This document shows, one piece after another, positions 34,269 to 43,295 of a stretch of 64,000 bases of DNA (positions within the stretch are counted from its first letter, which is position 1; each line of letters opens with the position of its first letter). A program made the position numbers and the translations under genes. The stretch comes from Alphaproteobacteria bacterium (GTDB lineage Bacteria; Pseudomonadota; Alphaproteobacteria; Rhodobacterales; Rhodobacteraceae), in contig JAUHYC010000009.1 of the NCBI GenBank assembly GCA_030426685.1, positions 16,139-80,138 of the forward strand, in the 5' to 3' direction. Below the pieces are notes generated by a model. It searched no databases and was not told the DNA's origin. It was given only the letters and a program-made list of their open reading frames with translations.

Positions 34269-35342
34269 ATGAGACACTCGATCAAGCTACTGCTTGCCGG
34301 GACCGCCTTTGGGGTGGTGACCGGTACGGTCGCCTCGGCAGAGACGCTTCGCCTTCTGACCTGGGGCAGCTACGCTCCGGAAGAGGTGATCAAACAGTTC
34401 GAAGCCGAATACCCGGATATCGACGTTGAAGTGACCTTTTCCAACAACGAGGAAATGATCGCCAAGCTGCGTGCGACCGGAGGTTCCGGATATGATCTGG
34501 CTCAGCCAAGCCACGACCGAATTTATGCCGCGCAGTTGGAATATAACATCTACAAGCCGCTCGATCTGTCCCAAATCGACACGTCTGTCATGCAGGCCAA
34601 CCTGCTGGAAGGTGTCAAGGCCAACACGACGATCGAAGGCGAGGTTTACGCCGTACCGCACCAGTGGGGCACCTCAGGTGTGATGACCAACATGGCCGAA
34701 GCCCCAGATGTCACCGGTTGGAACGACCTGTGTGACCCGGCCTATAAAGGCCGTACATCGATGCGCCTGCGTCGGACCATCCTGCTGGGCACCGCCTTCG
34801 GAATGGGCATGAATCCGTTTGAGCTGTATAGCGATCTCGACGCCTATCAGGACATGCTGGATCAGGTCACCGCAAAGCTGATCGAGTGCAAGAGCAATAT
34901 CAAAACCTATTGGACTGGCGGCGATGACCTGCAAAGCCTGATGCTGTCCGGTGAAGTTGTCGTGTCCGAGACCTGGGATTCCACCGCGTTCCGGCTCTAT
35001 AGCGAAAACCCCGAGATCGTATTCGTGCCACCTGAAACCGGCGCGTTGGCATGGATTGACACATTCGCCATCCCGCGCGGCGGCGAGGCCGACGATGCGG
35101 CCTACAAGTGGATCAACTTCGTCATGCGCCCGGAAATCATCACCATGATGTCAGGGTCCACCGGCGCCATCGCTGCGGTTCCGAACGGCATCGAGCTGTT
35201 GCCCGACGACAAGCGCGACGCGGTTCAGGCCGCCTTCGATCAGGAAGACCTCGACAACCTCAAGTTCTTTGCCAACATCCCGCCGGGGCTGGAAGACATG
35301 GAAGGGATCGCGCTGGAGCGGATCAAAGCCGCGTCCGAGTGA
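34269..35342 (+). CDS. Polyamine-type ABC transporter substrate-binding protein (PotD/PotF-like)
   Basis: From ATG 34269 the protein has 357 residues, with CGGGAGAACAGAGA before it. It has a signal peptide (to about 27, ending VASAE), then the SBP fold with LLTWGSYAPEEVIKQFEAEY, EGEVYAVPHQWGTSGVMT and TGALAWIDTFAIPRGGE. The length and motifs match PotD/PotF-type polyamine binding proteins. Two short hairpins flank it: CCGGAAA/TTTCCGG at 34156-34175 before the gene, and a stronger one after it. Exact ligand (putrescine, spermidine, or another amine) is unknown. Confidence 0.9.
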   Translation: MRHSIKLLLAGTAFGVVTGTVASAETLRLLTWGSYAPEEVIKQFEAEYPDIDVEVTFSNNEEMIAKLRATGGSGYDLAQPSHDRIYAAQLEYNIYKPLDLSQIDTSVMQANLLEGVKANTTIEGEVYAVPHQWGTSGVMTNMAEAPDVTGWNDLCDPAYKGRTSMRLRRTILLGTAFGMGMNPFELYSDLDAYQDMLDQVTAKLIECKSNIKTYWTGGDDLQSLMLSGEVVVSETWDSTAFRLYSENPEIVFVPPETGALAWIDTFAIPRGGEADDAAYKWINFVMRPEIITMMSGSTGAIAAVPNGIELLPDDKRDAVQAAFDQEDLDNLKFFANIPPGLEDMEGIALERIKAASE

Positions 35343-35368
35343 ACTCTCTACCTGTAAACCAAGATGTC

Positions 35369-35390
35369 AGGGGCACCCTCGCGTGCCCCT
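35369..35390 (+). other. Stem-loop between binding-protein and ATPase genes
   Basis: AGGGGCAC (35369-35376) pairs with GTGCCCCT (35383-35390) around CCTCGC. It has no T-run, and the ATPase gene follows at 35419. Such intercistronic stems commonly stabilise the binding-protein mRNA relative to the membrane genes. Confidence 0.65.
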
Positions 35391-35418
35391 GTTCACTGAT
35401 TACTCCCAGAGGCAGATA

Positions 35419-36492
35419 ATGTACGACCTTCGATGCGACAGCGTAACCAAGCGATTTGGCAGCTTCACCGCTGTCAACAACGTTTCGTTCGATATCCCCA
35501 GCGGGTCGTTCTTTTCGATCCTTGGCCCGTCGGGCTGCGGCAAGACTACACTGATGCGGATGATCGCAGGATTTGAAAATCCCGACCAAGGTGACATCCT
35601 AATCAAGGGCCGTTCCGTTCTGAAAGACGCACCCAACAAGCGCAATGTGAAGATGGTGTTCCAACACCTAGCCCTGTTTCCGATGATGACGGTCGGGGAA
35701 AACATTGCCTACGGGCTACGGTGCCGGGGTGACGCGAAATCCGAGATTGGTGGAAAGGTCAACGCTGTGCTCGACCGCGTCGGCCTGCCGGGGGTTGAGG
35801 ATAAACAGATTTCCCAGCTATCCGGGGGGCAGAAACAGCGGATCGCCATCGCGCGCTGCATGGTTCTGGAACCTGACGTGCTGCTGCTTGATGAACCTTT
35901 GGGCGCGCTTGATCTGAAGTTGCGCGAGCATATGAAGATCGAATTGAAGCAACTGCAGCACCAATTCGAGACGACCTTCCTTTATATCACCCATGACCAG
36001 TCCGAGGCGTTGGTGATGTCCGACAATGTTGCGGTCATGAATGCCGGACGGTTCGAACAGATCGGGCCTCCGAAAGATCTGTATGAAAACCCAGTTTCGG
36101 GTTTTGTGGCGGGTTTTGTCGGCGACAGCAACCGCTGGGGCGGGCGCGTCGACCGCATGTCCGACGGTACCGCACACGTCGCATTGGATGGTGGCGATTC
36201 CGTGCTGGCGACCCCCGGTGCAGGCGGGCTTGGTGATAACCGTGAGGTCGAGGTTTTTGTCCGGCCCGAGGCAATTTCGGTCGGCAGGGGGGCCGAAGGC
36301 TGCACCCTGTCGGGCACAGTCGACAGCCTGCTGTTCAACGGTGCGAACAGCCGTATTCTTGTCCGAACGGGCACCGGCAAACTGATCGAGGTCGCCGATC
36401 AGGCGGGTGTCAGCGGCGTTAACGAAGGCGATGCGATTGATATCCATTGGCAGGGTCACCGTGCGCTCTGTTTCGGCAAGGGGGCGGCGTGA
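35419..36492 (+). CDS. Polyamine ABC transporter ATP-binding protein (PotA-like)
   Basis: From ATG 35419 (CAGAGGCAGATA in front) the protein has 357 residues. It has Walker A LGPSGCGKTT, signature LSGGQKQRIAIARC, Walker B LLLDEPLGALDLKLR and switch His in YITHDQSEALVMS, with a C-terminal TOBE domain. The PotA subgroup is indicated by LGALDLKLREHMKIELKQLQ and by position. Its stop overlaps the start of the permease (TGATG). Confidence 0.93.
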   Translation: MYDLRCDSVTKRFGSFTAVNNVSFDIPSGSFFSILGPSGCGKTTLMRMIAGFENPDQGDILIKGRSVLKDAPNKRNVKMVFQHLALFPMMTVGENIAYGLRCRGDAKSEIGGKVNAVLDRVGLPGVEDKQISQLSGGQKQRIAIARCMVLEPDVLLLDEPLGALDLKLREHMKIELKQLQHQFETTFLYITHDQSEALVMSDNVAVMNAGRFEQIGPPKDLYENPVSGFVAGFVGDSNRWGGRVDRMSDGTAHVALDGGDSVLATPGAGGLGDNREVEVFVRPEAISVGRGAEGCTLSGTVDSLLFNGANSRILVRTGTGKLIEVADQAGVSGVNEGDAIDIHWQGHRALCFGKGAA

Positions 36493-37358
36493 TGCGCTCT
36501 GACGCCGGAAAACTGTCACTTATCTTGCTGATGGCCCCGTTTGCGCTGTGGATTCTGCTGCTGATCGTGCTGCCGCAGCTTGGCATTGGCTATGTGTCGC
36601 TGCGCGAAAAGGTCGGGCCGGGGCAATTTACCTTCGGCTTTGGCAACTACATGGATTTTCTGGGCGAACCGATTTATTGGAATACCCTGCTTCGGACCGC
36701 TTGGATGTCGATCCTCGTGACCATTCTTGCGTTGCTGGTTGGCTTTCCGGTTGCCTATTACATTGCCAAGATTGCCCGCCAGAGATCTCGTGCCGCCCTG
36801 TTTTTGCTCTGCCTGATCCCGCTCTGGGTCAGTGATCTGGTGCGCGCTTTTGGATGGATCGTGCTGTTGCGTGAAACCGGCCTTGTCTCGGGTGCGTTGC
36901 AATGGGCGGGTCTGATCAGTGGGCCGGTTGAGTTGCTTTACAATGACGTCACTGTCGTGATCGGCCTTGTCTACACCGTGGTGCTCTTCATGATCGTGCC
37001 ACTGGTGTCGACGCTTGACGGTATGGACGACGCCCTGCTGGAGGCTGGTTATAACCTTGGCGGCAGCCGTTTCACCGTCTTCCGACGCATCATCGTGCCC
37101 TACGCCATGCCCGGCATCGTCGCCGGCTGTATCATTACCTTCATGCTGACCGCGGGCAGCTACCTGACGCCGATCCTGTTAGGCGGCAAGAACAGCAGCT
37201 GGTTCACCGAGCAAATCTACAACCAGTTCATCACCCGCTACAACTGGGAGGCCGGTGCGACCTTTGGGGTTTTGCTGCTCGGTTTCACATCGCTGGTGAT
37301 TTGGCTGGGTCTGAAGCTGACGGGACAAAGCCTGGCAACCACCGTGGCGAAGGATTAA
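36492..37358 (+). CDS. Polyamine ABC transporter permease (PotB-like)
   Basis: From ATG 36492 the protein has 288 residues and six membrane helices. The EAA loop is LLEAGYNLGGSRFTVFRRII, as in PotB/PotH. GSYLTPILLGGKNSSWFTEQ near the C-terminus is a PotB-type segment. Start overlaps the ATPase stop; the next gene follows after 4 bases. Confidence 0.93.
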   Translation: MRSDAGKLSLILLMAPFALWILLLIVLPQLGIGYVSLREKVGPGQFTFGFGNYMDFLGEPIYWNTLLRTAWMSILVTILALLVGFPVAYYIAKIARQRSRAALFLLCLIPLWVSDLVRAFGWIVLLRETGLVSGALQWAGLISGPVELLYNDVTVVIGLVYTVVLFMIVPLVSTLDGMDDALLEAGYNLGGSRFTVFRRIIVPYAMPGIVAGCIITFMLTAGSYLTPILLGGKNSSWFTEQIYNQFITRYNWEAGATFGVLLLGFTSLVIWLGLKLTGQSLATTVAKD

Positions 37359-37362
37359 GCCC

Positions 37363-38217
37363 ATGGCACAGGCAAATAAATCCCCGTTTCTGACCTTCGT
37401 CTACCGTTCCTATGTGACGATATTTTTCCTCTACCTTGTCGCGCCATTGCTGGCGGCGGGTGTCTTCGCGTTCAACGACTCGTTGTTTCCGGCGTTACCG
37501 TGGCAGGGGTTTACACTGGACTGGTTCTTCAACGATACCGAGCCCAAGCTGGGCATGTTCCACGACGAACGTCTGCTGCGCGGCCTCAAGAACTCGGTCT
37601 ATATCGGGGTCATCGTATCGGCATTGGCGGTGATGGCAGGCACCTGCAATGCCTTCCTGTTCGAGCGCAAGCAATTCCCGTTCAAGAATGCGCTCTACGT
37701 TCTGATGGTAGTGCCGCTGGTCATTCCCGGTGTGATCCTCGGCATCTCGCTTCTGGTATTCGCCAGCATGATCGCCAACGGGATCGACGCTGCGACCGGG
37801 GTCAATGTGAAATGGCTGCGCCCGGGTATCCCGTTGATCGTATTGGGGCAGTTTTCATTTCTGACCACGATCACCTCGCTGGTGATCGCGGCTCGACTGC
37901 AAAAATTCGACATCGCGCTTGAGGAAGCTGCCCTGAACCTCGGCGCCAGCCGCAGCCGGGTGCTGACGACCGTGACGCTGCCGTTTCTGTTCCCGGCGCT
38001 GTTCTCGGCTTTCGTGGTGTCGTTCCTCGTGTCGTTCGAGAATTTCAACACCACGCTGATGCTGGTCGGGTCGGATGCCCCACTGACGATCACCATGTAT
38101 GATCGGGTGGTCAAGGTCGGGTCCACTCCGGTCCTGAACGCGGTGTCGGTATTCCTAATGATCGCCTCCGGCTCGCTTGCTTTGCTGAGTGTTTTGATCC
38201 AGCGGAAGAAGGATTAA
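37363..38217 (+). CDS. Polyamine ABC transporter permease (PotC-like)
   Basis: This 284-residue protein has six helices and the EAA loop LEEAALNLGASRSRVLTTVT. The SFENFNTTLMLVGSD region and the N-terminal FLYLVAPLLAAGVFAFNDS match PotC/PotI. It completes the importer and ends the operon. The gap 38218-38750 after it contains no gene that can be supported; a long minus-strand frame there lacks a ribosome site and protein-like composition. Confidence 0.93.
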   Translation: MAQANKSPFLTFVYRSYVTIFFLYLVAPLLAAGVFAFNDSLFPALPWQGFTLDWFFNDTEPKLGMFHDERLLRGLKNSVYIGVIVSALAVMAGTCNAFLFERKQFPFKNALYVLMVVPLVIPGVILGISLLVFASMIANGIDAATGVNVKWLRPGIPLIVLGQFSFLTTITSLVIAARLQKFDIALEEAALNLGASRSRVLTTVTLPFLFPALFSAFVVSFLVSFENFNTTLMLVGSDAPLTITMYDRVVKVGSTPVLNAVSVFLMIASGSLALLSVLIQRKKD

Positions 38218-38731
38218 GATGCACCTGCAATGCAACGTTTTCTGTTGTTGAGGGTCACGAATCCACACTGTGGTCTTGATGCCGCGCCATGGTCCGTTCA
38301 AACCCCGCGCATGCGTTTCTTAGGTCGGCGGGTGCCAGCACCTTAAAAGCCAGTACGCAAGACTGCTCGGTGCACACTGCTCTGCCTGATCAATCCGCAC
38401 TACGAAAAAAGGGCTTAAAAAACTAGGCATATCCATAGCGGCCGAAAAGAGGTCGATTACTTTCCGATAGTCGCCGTCGCAGCTTGGGTCCAGCTGATCC
38501 GCTATGAGCCGAAATCTGACTGTCGTAGTCGTCGAACAGAACAAAGAACGCGCTTTCGTTGTTCGTATATCTAATGCGTGCGAATGAGACGAGTTCGGTG
38601 CCTGGTGGGTTTTGTCGTTGAACCAAACCTGCGAACCAGTTGCTGAAACGGTGATTCCTGGCCAAAGGTGTCGCAACAGTTTTTCACCCCGAATATCAGG
38701 GTAAAAAACGGATTGTTTCGAGCTGAATCCA

Positions 38732-38745
38732 AATTTCGGGAAATT
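38732..38745. promoter_or_regulatory. Palindrome AATTTC-GG-GAAATT before nadA
   Basis: AATTTC (38732-38737) and GAAATT (38740-38745) are perfect inverses separated by GG, directly before the first nadA ATG. It could be the operator of a NAD-biosynthesis repressor such as NadQ or an NrtR-type protein, which control nad operons in alphaproteobacteria; the identity is not shown by sequence. If it is an operator, translation probably starts at the GTG at 38826. Confidence 0.4.
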
Positions 38746-38750
38746 CGACC

Positions 38751-39878
38751 ATGCTGGTTGCTGGTCAATCCGCTGCGGAACCCATATTAACAGCGTCACG
38801 AGTCCATCAGGCAGAGATCAGTCCCGTGTTCGACCTACCCGCGCAGCGCGCGCAACTCGCCGAAAAATATGATCTGGCCCCTTCGCCCGAGCTGGCGGCC
38901 AGTATGAGCGATATTTATGACCGCATGTCCCGCGTGGTGTCGCCCGCTGATTGGGCCATCCATGCGCCCTATGTCAAAGCCATCAATGATCTGAAGGCCG
39001 AGCGCAACGCGGTCATTCTGGGCCACAACTATATGACACCCGAGATTTACCACGGCATTTCGGATTTTGGTGGCGACAGCCTGCAACTGGCCATCAAGGC
39101 GACCGAGGTCGAGGCGGATGTGATCGTGCAGTGCGGTGTGCATTTCATGGCCGAAACGTCGAAGATTCTCAGCCCCGAAAAGATCGTTCTGATGCCTGAT
39201 ATGGACGCCGGCTGTTCGCTGGCGGAATCGATCACGGCGGAAGGGATCGAAGAAATGCGCCGGCGCTATCCCGGTGCGCCGGTTGTGTCTTATGTAAACA
39301 CCACCGCCGAGGTCAAAGCGGCCTCGGATATCTGCTGCACCTCCTCCAATGCGGCGCAAATCGTGGCGGCGCAGGATGCCCATACGATCATCATGACTCC
39401 GGACCAGTATCTGGCTCAGAATGTGGCGCGCGAGGTGCCGCAAAAGAAGGTGGTCTGGTGGGAAGGCTCGTGCATCGTGCACGAACAATATAGCGCCAGC
39501 GATCTGCGCGATTTCCGCGAGTGGAACCCCGGGACGCGCCTGATTGCGCATCCGGAATGCCCGCCCGACGTGGTGGCCGAGGCCGATTTTTCAGGCTCAA
39601 CCAGTGGCATCATCAAATACGTTACCGATGAAAAACCTGAAAAGGCGTTGCTGATCACAGAATGTTCAATGGCGTCCAACATTGCCGATGAATTGCCTGA
39701 GGTCGATTTCGTCGGCCCCTGCAATATGTGCCCCTACATGAAAAAGATCACGCTTGAGAAAGTGTTGTTCGCACTCGACACCATGACCGGGCAGGTTGAG
39801 GTTGATGCGGATATCGCAGACAAGGCGCGCCTGGCGGTACAGCGCATGATCGATCTGTCGCGCCAACTGGGCATTTGA
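38751..39878 (+). CDS. nadA: Quinolinate synthase A
   Basis: NadA condenses iminoaspartate with dihydroxyacetone phosphate to quinolinate, the second step of de novo NAD synthesis. The 375-residue protein has the family segments AVILGHNYMTPEIYHG, DSLQLAIKA, VIVQCGVHFMAETSKIL, SDICCTSSNAAQIV and GPCNMCPYMKK, including the Cys residues that can hold the 4Fe-4S cluster. The start is ambiguous: ATG 38751 is used here; a GTG at 38826 starts VFDLPAQRAQLAEKYDLAPS, which is where family similarity begins. It is followed by nadB with overlapping stop/start, and then nadC. Confidence 0.95.
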   Translation: MLVAGQSAAEPILTASRVHQAEISPVFDLPAQRAQLAEKYDLAPSPELAASMSDIYDRMSRVVSPADWAIHAPYVKAINDLKAERNAVILGHNYMTPEIYHGISDFGGDSLQLAIKATEVEADVIVQCGVHFMAETSKILSPEKIVLMPDMDAGCSLAESITAEGIEEMRRRYPGAPVVSYVNTTAEVKAASDICCTSSNAAQIVAAQDAHTIIMTPDQYLAQNVAREVPQKKVVWWEGSCIVHEQYSASDLRDFREWNPGTRLIAHPECPPDVVAEADFSGSTSGIIKYVTDEKPEKALLITECSMASNIADELPEVDFVGPCNMCPYMKKITLEKVLFALDTMTGQVEVDADIADKARLAVQRMIDLSRQLGI

Positions 39879-39886
39879 CCGACGGC

Positions 39887-41449
39887 ATGCAGACCATCGA
39901 AACGCCGCGGGTGGTCATCATCGGGGCCGGGCTGGCAGCAGTATATACTGCGCTGAAGCTGGCCCCTTGCCCGGTGGTGATGATCTCACCTGAACCGCTC
40001 GGGTACGGTGCAAGCTCGGCTTGGGCGCAGGGTGGGGTCGCGGCGGCAATGGCACTGACAGACAGTCCCAAGGCACATGCGGATGACACCATGAGGGCCG
40101 GGGCCGGGTCGGTCCTGCGCGAGGTGGCCGAGTTCGTCACCAAAGCTGCACCAGAGCATATTCTTGATCTTTCCGAATTGGGTACCGGATTTGACCGCAC
40201 CGCTGATGGTGGGTTCGTTCAATCGCGCGAGGCGGCGCACTCCGCCGCGCGGGTGGTGCGGGTCAAGGGCGATCAGGCCGGGGCAGAGATCATGCGCGCC
40301 CTGATCGGGGCATTGCGTGAAACCCAATCAATACAGGTCATTGAGGGTGCTCTGGCCGTCGGGCTGGAAAGCGACGGCAAGAAAGTCACGGGTGTGTATC
40401 TGACCCGGGCAGAGGCTGCGGATGCACCGCCTGTTCTGCTGCGTGGCGCGGCGCATGTTCTTGCAACCGGAGGTTCGTCGGGACTCTACGCCCAAACCAC
40501 AAACCCGGTGCGCATCCGGGGGCAGGGGATCGGTATGGCGGCCCGCGCGGGTGCCCGCGTCGCGGATGCGGAGTTTGTTCAGTTTCATCCCACTGCCATT
40601 GACGTTGGCGAAGACCCGACCCCGCTGGCAACCGAGGCGTTGCGCGGTGAGGGGGCTGTTCTGATCAACAGCGACGGCCATCGCTTTATGCAGGATGTCC
40701 ACCCCGATGCCGAACTGGCCCCCCGCGACATCGTGGCCCGTGCGGTTTTTGAGCAGGATCAGGCAGGCAAACGCCCTGCGCTTGATACCCGAGCGGCCAT
40801 CGGGGACGGGATCACCGCCGATTTCCCCGCGGTGACCGAGGCCTGCCTGCGTAATGGCGTTGATCCGTTGCGCGACCCGATCCCGGTGACGGCTTCGGCG
40901 CACTACCACATGGGCGGTGTGGAGACCGATCTGGCAGGCCGTAGTTCTCTGACCGGGCTCTGGGCTTGTGGCGAGGCTGCCTCGACCGGATTGCATGGGG
41001 CCAACCGACTGGCCTCCAACGGGCTGCTTGAAGCCCTGGTCTTTGCCCGCGCCTGTGCCCGGGATATTGCGTGCGAAGTGACCGAGCAGAGTGCGCCCGA
41101 GGTCGACATCACGTTTCCTCGTGGAACACCGGACAAAACACATGATCTGGCAGCTTTGCGTCAGATCATGACAGAAGAAGTCGGGGTGGTGCGCAACGCC
41201 GTCGGTCTGCGCCGGGCTCTGACAGGGATCACCCGGCTTGAAACACGGAACAGAGGGTCCAACCTGTTCCTTAACATGACTGCTACCGCCACTTTGATCG
41301 CCGCCGCCGCATTGCTGCGCGAGGAAAGCCGCGGTGCGCATTGTCGATCCGATTTTCCTCAGCTGATCCCCGGCCCCGGCCAGCGTTCAGCTTTAACGCT
41401 GCATGAGGCGTTGGCCTTGCGGGACAGCATAGCAAAGGACGCAGTATGA
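39887..41449 (+). CDS. nadB: L-aspartate oxidase
   Basis: NadB oxidises L-aspartate to iminoaspartate with FAD. Taken from ATG 39887 (520 residues); a TTG at 39875 overlapping the nadA stop is also possible. It has the FAD motif VVIIGAGLAAVYTALKLAP, the SDH/fumarate-reductase-like active-site segments YGASSAWAQGGVAAAM, VLATGGSSGLYAQTTNPV, VQFHPTAIDVG and GLHGANRLASNGLLEALVF, plus the C-terminal helical domain. The start of nadC overlaps its stop (ATGA). Confidence 0.95.
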   Translation: MQTIETPRVVIIGAGLAAVYTALKLAPCPVVMISPEPLGYGASSAWAQGGVAAAMALTDSPKAHADDTMRAGAGSVLREVAEFVTKAAPEHILDLSELGTGFDRTADGGFVQSREAAHSAARVVRVKGDQAGAEIMRALIGALRETQSIQVIEGALAVGLESDGKKVTGVYLTRAEAADAPPVLLRGAAHVLATGGSSGLYAQTTNPVRIRGQGIGMAARAGARVADAEFVQFHPTAIDVGEDPTPLATEALRGEGAVLINSDGHRFMQDVHPDAELAPRDIVARAVFEQDQAGKRPALDTRAAIGDGITADFPAVTEACLRNGVDPLRDPIPVTASAHYHMGGVETDLAGRSSLTGLWACGEAASTGLHGANRLASNGLLEALVFARACARDIACEVTEQSAPEVDITFPRGTPDKTHDLAALRQIMTEEVGVVRNAVGLRRALTGITRLETRNRGSNLFLNMTATATLIAAAALLREESRGAHCRSDFPQLIPGPGQRSALTLHEALALRDSIAKDAV

Positions 41450-42294
41450 ACCACCCGGCTTTGCCAGACATGATCCTTGAACCGCTGATCCGGTCCGCGC
41501 TGATGGAGGATCTGGGCGCGAGTGGCGACATAACGACCCTGACCGTCGTGCCGCCCGACGTTACCTACTCCGCAAAGCTGAATGCCCGCGAGGATGCGGT
41601 GGTGTCGGGAATGCAGGTGGCCGCGCTGACCTTTGGTATGATCGATCCCTCGCTTGAGGTCATCACACGTGTTGCAGACGGCCAGAGCTGTTCCAAGGGC
41701 GATACGTTGATGGAGATCACAGGCAGTGCGGCCTCGATCCTGTCGGGCGAACGAGTCGCGTTGAACTTTGCCGGTCGCTTGTCGGGCGTTGCCACCGCAA
41801 CAGCCGCTCTGGTGCGGGAAACCGAAGGGACCCACGCGCGAATAACCTGCACCCGCAAGACCACACCCGGGCTGCGCATTGTCGAGAAACAGGCAGTGCT
41901 GCATGGCGGCGGGTATAACCACCGTTTTTCCCTGTCAGACGCGATACTGATCAAGGACAACCACATCGCGGCAGCTGGTGGCGTGCAGGCGGTGCTTGAG
42001 GCGACCAAGGCCCGTGCCTCACACATGATGAAGGTCGAGATTGAAGTCGATCGGTTGGATCAATTGGCCGAGGTGCTTGAGGTCGGCGGTGCTGACGTCG
42101 TTCTGTTGGATAACATGACCCTCGAGAATTTGACTGAAGCGGTTGCAATGGTCAGCGGACAGCTTATCACCGAAGCCTCGGGCAATGTGACGCGCAATAC
42201 GGTGAAAGCCATCGCCGAGACGGGAGTGGATTACATTTCATCCGGTGCATTGACACATTCTTACAGGACAATTGATCTGGGGCTGGATTTCTAG
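41446..42294 (+). CDS. nadC: Nicotinate-nucleotide pyrophosphorylase (quinolinate phosphoribosyltransferase)
   Basis: NadC turns quinolinate and PRPP into nicotinate mononucleotide, the third step of the pathway. The 282-residue protein has RVALNFAGRLSGVAT, CTRKTTPGLRIVEKQAVLHG, ILIKDNHIAAAGG, EVDRLDQLAEVLEVGGADVV and VDYISSGALTHS, all NadC segments with the basic quinolinate-binding residues. It is last in the nadABC operon. The gap to 42533 (238 bases) has no clear feature. Confidence 0.96.
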   Translation: MNHPALPDMILEPLIRSALMEDLGASGDITTLTVVPPDVTYSAKLNAREDAVVSGMQVAALTFGMIDPSLEVITRVADGQSCSKGDTLMEITGSAASILSGERVALNFAGRLSGVATATAALVRETEGTHARITCTRKTTPGLRIVEKQAVLHGGGYNHRFSLSDAILIKDNHIAAAGGVQAVLEATKARASHMMKVEIEVDRLDQLAEVLEVGGADVVLLDNMTLENLTEAVAMVSGQLITEASGNVTRNTVKAIAETGVDYISSGALTHSYRTIDLGLDF

Positions 42295-42532
42295 CGTCGC
42301 GCTTTGCTGCCTCTGATCGTTTGACCTTAGCCTGTCAATGGACAATCACCCAAGGCCCAGACAAGCCGTGCTGCTCCATCACGGTGTGAACAACGACCCT
42401 GAGGAGGAAGGAGATCAACGCAAGATTGATCCACTATCCGATCTCCTTACCGCGTGCTTTAGATGCCCCAGCGTCCACGCCAATATGCCGTTGGTCATGT
42501 CCATGGTATCGCCGCATGCCGCGCGCGGTTGA

Positions 42533-43294
42533 TCAGGTTTCACGCCTCGGAGACCCCGCTCGGAGCTGAGCGTCGCTCACTCCTGTATCGGTCTGCACTA
42601 TCAGCGGACATCTCGCCGCCTCACGCAAGCGCGCAATCATAGGAGAACCGGGGCTATGATCGGCCAAAACAACAGCTGTTGCGGCTGTTCTCTCCAGGCT
42701 GGCAATCAGTGCATTTGAGGTGTCATAGGCCCTGACTATTGCAGTTGTGCCAAGTTTTGCCGCTTCGGTTGCTACGATGTCTTTGTTGCGCGGATCGGAC
42801 AGCAGAATATGAAGTTGTTTGCGGAGCTTCCGGGTCAGGTTGATGGCGAATTCCGGCAGATCGGACTGGTTTCCCATTACCAGAACCACCGGTCCATCTT
42901 GATCAAACATCGTTTTGTACCCGAGCACGATTATGTCGCCGTTTCCGGCCTGTGTTCGCAAAACATCGGTCAGGCTTCCTTCAATCTCTTCGAAAGAAGA
43001 CTCCAGGGCAGAGGCCTTTGCAGCACTGCTAAGATGGCGCTTAAAATGTCGCGCATCGGATTGATAGGCCTTCAGCAAGGTATCAGCAGTGACTGTTGCC
43101 GATCTCAATCCTGAATAGGAGACTGTTCGGGCTTGCAACTGATTTACAGAGTACAGGACCGAAGTTTCGTGAACCAACAACCCGCGAAGCTCTGCCCCGA
43201 CCTGCTGTGCAAGTACAGACGCCAGTTCCAACGTGGACTCGGCGTCACAATAACAATTGGCTCCAAGAATAACTCGTGTGCGTTTCAGTTTCAT
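42533..43294 (-). CDS. Universal-stress-protein-like protein
   Basis: This 253-residue protein has two successive nucleotide-binding-like folds: VILGANCYCDAESTLELASV at the start, with later GDIIVLGYKTM, and a second part ending ATAVVLADHSPGSPMIARLR and CPLIVQTD. The pattern resembles a divergent tandem UspA protein; the usual G(x)2G(x)9G(S/T) ATP motif is degenerate. It is the third gene of the alcohol dehydrogenase-Lon-USP operon, 1 base after the protease stop. A role in stress adaptation is inferred from context. Confidence 0.65.
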   Translation of the reverse strand: MKLKRTRVILGANCYCDAESTLELASVLAQQVGAELRGLLVHETSVLYSVNQLQARTVSYSGLRSATVTADTLLKAYQSDARHFKRHLSSAAKASALESSFEEIEGSLTDVLRTQAGNGDIIVLGYKTMFDQDGPVVLVMGNQSDLPEFAINLTRKLRKQLHILLSDPRNKDIVATEAAKLGTTAIVRAYDTSNALIASLERTAATAVVLADHSPGSPMIARLREAARCPLIVQTDTGVSDAQLRAGSPRRET

Positions 43295-43295
43295 A

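Noticed and set aside
38320..38799. Long minus-strand frame in the gap between the polyamine permease and nadA.
   Set aside because: Overlaps the nadA start, has no ribosome site, and composition is not protein-like.
42338..42532. Plus-strand frame of 64 codons after nadC.
   Set aside because: No ribosome site and no family; low coding character.
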